64,000 nt of DNA, from positions 62,001 through 126,000 of the forward strand of contig CAZJUQ010000020.1 in assembly GCA_964549335.1 (NCBI GenBank), given 5' to 3'. Below the pieces are notes generated by a model that worked only from the letters and a program-made list of their open reading frames with translations, was not told the DNA's origin and did no database searches. This document shows positions 61,183 through 64,000 of the stretch, piece by piece (the stretch's first letter is position 1; every line of letters begins with the position of its first letter). The stretch is from Sulfidibacterium sp964549335. GTDB lineage: Bacteria > Bacteroidota > Bacteroidia > Bacteroidales > F082. Both the position numbers and the translations under genes were made by a program.

Positions 61183-62610
61183 ATGAAAAGAATTGTTACC
61201 ACAATTGTTTTATTAACGGGAATTGTTGCAATTATCCATTCTCAAAACACTTTTAAAGTGGATTATGACGGAGGCTACCTCGACAGCGACGAAGCCCATT
61301 GTATTACTGCAACGGCCGACGGCGGTTATTTGCTTGGCGGGGCATTTTATATTGACGATTTTTCATGGTTTGATGCGGGAATAATGAAAATTAGCGGTCA
61401 GGGAGAACTTGAATGGACAAAGACGTACGGCGCCGGGACATTTAACATAGAGGTGGCATACGATATTTTTCCTGCTGCCGATAATGGTTATATGGTTGTT
61501 ACCGGTACCGACGGTATATCGGGCAACGATGATATGTGGGTGATAAAGATTGATGAAAACGGCGACTCGTTATGGTCGAAAGTGTATGGAGGTGAAGGAC
61601 AGGAATACGGAAGCTGTGGATTGCAAGCCGCTGACGGAGGATATCTTTTCCTGGGCACAACAAATTCGTATGGAGCCGGTTTCGACGACATATACCTTGT
61701 TAAGACCGATGCCAACGGTAACGAACAGTGGCACAAGACATACGGAACTGCAAACCTCGAAACGGCCGGCGATATTGAGCCCACGTCCGACGGAGGTTAC
61801 ATCATTGCAGGCTCAACAAACGGATATACCGACGGATATGTGGTAAAAACCGATGCGAACGGCGATACGCTTTGGACCAAAGTTATAGGAGGGGTGTTTA
61901 ACGATATGTTTGCTTCGGTAAAACAGACTGATGACGGCGGTTATATTCTAACGGGTCATACAATACCGCAAGGGGCGGGTGAATATGACGTGTGGCTCGT
62001 AAAACTTGATGCCGACGGCAATATCGAATGGGAGAAGACAATCGGAGGCGACAAAAAGGACGAAGGTTTTGCCGTGGTTCAGACCCTTGACGGCGGTTTC
62101 TTCATTACGGGACTTTCGGAATCGTATCACCACAGCGACGACGATTCCGACCTCTATATGATAAAAACCGATGCAAACGGCGATACTTTGTGGACGGCTC
62201 ATTTCGGCGGTTTTTACGACGACGGCGGATATGCGGGTTTTCAGAGCGACGACGGAGGTTTTGTCGCCGCAGGATATTACTATCACCCCGGTGCGGCTCT
62301 CAATTTTTATGCGGTAAAGGTAAATGCGGAAGGTACTTTGCAGGTTCCCGGAAATGTTTTGTTTGCCGGTGACAAAGTTTCCCTGTTCCCAAATCCTGCA
62401 GCAAACTATGCCACAATCAAATTCTCAAATCCCGGCAACTCTCTTTTTACACTTTCGTTAATATCTATTGACGGTAAAATTGTTAAAAAGATTACTGATA
62501 TCAGCGAAAACAGTTATAAATTGGATGTGAAAGATTTGGAACAAGGCATATATTTTATACACCTTACTGACAAAAAAGAAGATTATTGGAAAAAGATAGT
62601 GGTTGAATAG
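61183..62610 (+). CDS. T9SS-exported repeat (propeller-like) surface protein
   Basis: 475 residues from ATG 61183 with a signal peptide (MKRIVTTIVLLTG...IIHSQ). About seven repeats of roughly 50 residues carry the pattern TxDGGYLxxG...D(I/L)YLVKTDANGxxxWxKTxGG, likely blades of a propeller. A type A sorting domain ends the protein (VSLFPNPAANYATIKF...LEQGIYFIHLTDKK...KIVVE). It should be moved through the type IX system to the surface or medium. The function is unknown. It has its own strong promoter with tandem repeats upstream and a hairpin terminator after it. Confidence 0.88.
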   Translation: MKRIVTTIVLLTGIVAIIHSQNTFKVDYDGGYLDSDEAHCITATADGGYLLGGAFYIDDFSWFDAGIMKISGQGELEWTKTYGAGTFNIEVAYDIFPAADNGYMVVTGTDGISGNDDMWVIKIDENGDSLWSKVYGGEGQEYGSCGLQAADGGYLFLGTTNSYGAGFDDIYLVKTDANGNEQWHKTYGTANLETAGDIEPTSDGGYIIAGSTNGYTDGYVVKTDANGDTLWTKVIGGVFNDMFASVKQTDDGGYILTGHTIPQGAGEYDVWLVKLDADGNIEWEKTIGGDKKDEGFAVVQTLDGGFFITGLSESYHHSDDDSDLYMIKTDANGDTLWTAHFGGFYDDGGYAGFQSDDGGFVAAGYYYHPGAALNFYAVKVNAEGTLQVPGNVLFAGDKVSLFPNPAANYATIKFSNPGNSLFTLSLISIDGKIVKKITDISENSYKLDVKDLEQGIYFIHLTDKKEDYWKKIVVE

Positions 62611-62634
62611 TTAGTTTTATACGGTAATGAATGG

Positions 62635-62665
62635 AAGAGCGGGTTTAAATTCCCGCTCTTTTTTT
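62635..62665 (+). terminator. Strong intrinsic terminator
   Basis: AAGAGCGGG at 62635-62643 pairs perfectly with CCCGCTCTT at 62652-62660 around an 8-nt loop, followed by a T-run. It ends the T9SS gene; its right arm and loop are also the last codons and stop of the opposite TPR lipoprotein gene. Confidence 0.9.
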
Positions 62666-63547
62666 ATAATATTCAGCCTTTGATTTGTCGTCGAGACGGT
62701 TATAAATATTGGCAAGATAACGCGCATATTTTGGCGAAGGGTTTGCCGAGTACAACCGTTTAAAGTATTTTAGTGAAGTTTTAAAATCGGCGGTAACTAC
62801 CTTTAGTGCTTTCAGTAAATGTGCGTACTGGCGGCGGGTTTTGTGGCGGTTGTAAGCTTTCATCTCTTTTTGATACAAATTTTCTGCTTTGTTGTAATAT
62901 CTTTTTGCTTCCCATTCAAGAGCCAAGATGTTGTTTTTATCATTTTTGAGCATAACTTCTGCCAGCGAGTCGCATATTTTGTTTTTGTCAAGAGCCTTGT
63001 TAACTTTAAAATATCCTGCAACCAATGCGGTATCTTCCGAGGCGTCCATTTTTATTTTTGTCCAAGTTTCCAGTGCTTTATTCCAGTTCTCGCTTTCGAC
63101 ATATATTTCGAACAACCTTTTATTTACACTGTCTGTTTTGTCTGCTGCGGGGAACTTTTGAATATATGTTTCCAGTGCGGTCATCTCTTTCGACAGGTTG
63201 TCTATTTTGCGGTAAATATTTGCCAGTTCCCAATAAGTTGACGACGACTCCGATGTTGTATATCGGGCTTTTTTCAGATATTCAAGTGCTTTGTCGTTGT
63301 TGCCGAGTTCCTGTGCGGCAATGCCGGCTTTGGTATATACGGGACATTCTTTACTGCGGTTTTTATTTTCGTAATAAGATATTGTCCGTTCGTATTTTTC
63401 AAGGGCGCTTTTCATGTCGCCCGACTTAAAAGCGTTATCGGCACTCTCTATGTTTTGTTTGAGTTTATCGGTTGTTCCACACGAAGAAAGCATAATTGCG
63501 GTGAATATTGCAATTGTTGTTACTCGAAATAAAAATCTTTTAATCAT
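62645..63547 (-). CDS. TPR-repeat lipoprotein
   Basis: 300 residues from ATG 63547. The signal peptide ends in lipobox LSSC (Cys22). The mature protein is nearly all helix with TPR-like units (SADNAFKSGDMKSALEKYERTISYY, AGIAAQELGNNDKALEYLKKA, YWELANIYRKIDNLSKEMTALETYI). It probably acts as an envelope scaffold, for example in gliding/secretion or outer-membrane assembly, but no specific partner is evident. An upstream in-frame codon at 63616 would bury the signal peptide and is rejected. Its stop codon is inside the terminator hairpin of the facing gene. Confidence 0.8.
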   Translation of the reverse strand: MIKRFLFRVTTIAIFTAIMLSSCGTTDKLKQNIESADNAFKSGDMKSALEKYERTISYYENKNRSKECPVYTKAGIAAQELGNNDKALEYLKKARYTTSESSSTYWELANIYRKIDNLSKEMTALETYIQKFPAADKTDSVNKRLFEIYVESENWNKALETWTKIKMDASEDTALVAGYFKVNKALDKNKICDSLAEVMLKNDKNNILALEWEAKRYYNKAENLYQKEMKAYNRHKTRRQYAHLLKALKVVTADFKTSLKYFKRLYSANPSPKYARYLANIYNRLDDKSKAEYYKKRAGI

Positions 63548-63577
63548 AACGAAATCTATTTTTGAAAATAAAGAGGG

Positions 63578-63585
63578 CAAATGTA
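63578..63585 (-). promoter_or_regulatory. TAnnTTTG -7 box for the TPR lipoprotein
   Basis: The minus strand reads TACATTTG 30 nt before the ATG at 63547. Confidence 0.45.
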
Positions 63586-63773
63586 CACAAATACGGTTAT
63601 CGTTAACTTTTATCATAAAATTAATAATCCGAAGGTAAACGTCACTTTTTTTAAATGCGGGAGTACCGAGTCGATAAACGCGAAGCGGGTGCCGGGCGGT
63701 ATTTTACCGGGTACTGTTTTGACTTTGCCGTTCGGTTAATTAAGTCTGTCCTCCGCGATAGCCGTGGATTTTG

Positions 63774-63791
63774 CCCGTTGAAAAGAACGGG
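63774..63791. other. Hairpin in the 287-nt gap between TPR lipoprotein and sulfatase
   Basis: CCCGTT and AACGGG pair around a 6-nt loop. It lies about 45 nt after the sulfatase stop and could end that transcript, but no T-run follows on the minus strand. Nothing else recognisable is seen between 63586 and 63834. Confidence 0.3.
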
Positions 63792-63834
63792 TTAAAAAAC
63801 GGACAAAGTTGGTATAAGACTGAAACTACATACC

Positions 63835-64000
63835 TTATTTGTCGTCCAAGAGAGGCATATTGAACTTTTTTACGGGAGATGTAACGTGTTGTTCAATCAT
63901 AATCCGTTCTATTTTGTTAACCTTACCGGGGTTTACGGACGAAATGTCCTCTTCTTCCTTGATGTCGGAACCGAGGTCGTACAGCTCCAATTTGGTGTTT
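63835..64000 (-). CDS. Sulfatase family protein, C-terminal fragment (runs off window)
   Basis: The last 54 codons of a gene that enters from the right edge, stop TAA at 63835-63837. The piece LELYDLGSDIKEEEDIS followed by NPGKVNKIERIMIEQHVTSPVKKF is the usual C-terminal tail of formylglycine-dependent sulfatases (ELYDLxxDPxExxNLA... then a helix and SPVFxF-like end). The catalytic CxPxR region would lie outside the window. Such sulfatases strip sulfate from host or algal polysaccharides. Confidence 0.75.
   Translation of the reverse strand, partial: NTKLELYDLGSDIKEEEDISSVNPGKVNKIERIMIEQHVTSPVKKFNMPLLDDK

Overview
The window comes from a Bacteroidota (Bacteroidetes) chromosome, most likely a Bacteroidales/Marinilabiliales-type free-living or sediment organism. 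The lineage is inferred from several signs: at least twenty promoter boxes of the phylum-specific form TAnnTTTG; type IX secretion C-terminal sorting domains on two proteins plus a decayed third; phylum-typical families (DUF4492 ahead of cydA, DUF5916, DUF1599, a BT_3928-like DoxX/thioredoxin protein); a tRNA without an encoded CCA alongside a CCA-adding enzyme; and the order trigger factor-ClpP-ClpX. No rRNA, phage, insertion sequence or CRISPR array was seen. Most of the window is ordinary, densely packed chromosome.

Layout. 1-5.7 kb: a partial Cys/Met-type PLP enzyme, a GT-C-like membrane glycosyltransferase, an outer-membrane protein, Kdo transferase (waaA) and a small nucleoside-kinase-like protein. 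5.8-12.0 kb: a three-gene phosphorelay operon (giant PAS hybrid kinase, REC-PAS-kinase, single-domain receiver) with no DNA-binding output. 12.1-17.5 kb: a membrane protein plus rhomboid pair, then the cytochrome bd operon (DUF4492-cydA-cydB and a newly noticed 37-codon membrane ORF), then a MobA-like nucleotidyltransferase. 17.5-25 kb: a secreted M14 carboxypeptidase, dapA, an MBL hydrolase and a DUF3352 protein. 25-29 kb: clpX, clpP, tig and tRNA-Leu(UAG) on the minus strand, diverging from the RNase P RNA gene.

29-34 kb holds the most interesting neighbourhood: an alpha-oxoamine-synthase-like PLP enzyme lies between two paralogous six-TM sensor kinases, one of them ending in a receiver domain. 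The architecture and linkage recall CqsA/CqsS and LqsA/LqsS/LqsT alpha-hydroxyketone signalling. A perfect 13-bp palindrome lies in the divergent promoter region between the enzyme and the receiver-containing kinase. The function is inference only.

34-48.6 kb: DUF5916 outer-membrane protein, AI-2E-family permease, a beta-propeller phosphoesterase, tex, miaA, cca, an unusual GC-rich structured spacer, folP facing DUF1599 through a symmetric promoter, a DoxX-like protein and an orphan DppB-type permease. 48.6-50.7 kb: a two-gene AT-rich island encoding a D12-class adenine methyltransferase and an HNH endonuclease, a probable type II restriction-modification unit. 50.7-57.2 kb: an M48 lipoprotein peptidase, carbamate kinase, and a xanthine dehydrogenase operon with substrate-site residues intact, which together suggest purine catabolism. 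57.2-64 kb: an outer-membrane protein, the diadenylate cyclase CdaA, a frameshifted T9SS-domain remnant, a membrane-anchored TPR-LuxR regulator followed by tandem 9-bp repeats in front of a T9SS-exported propeller protein, a TPR lipoprotein and the tail of a sulfatase.
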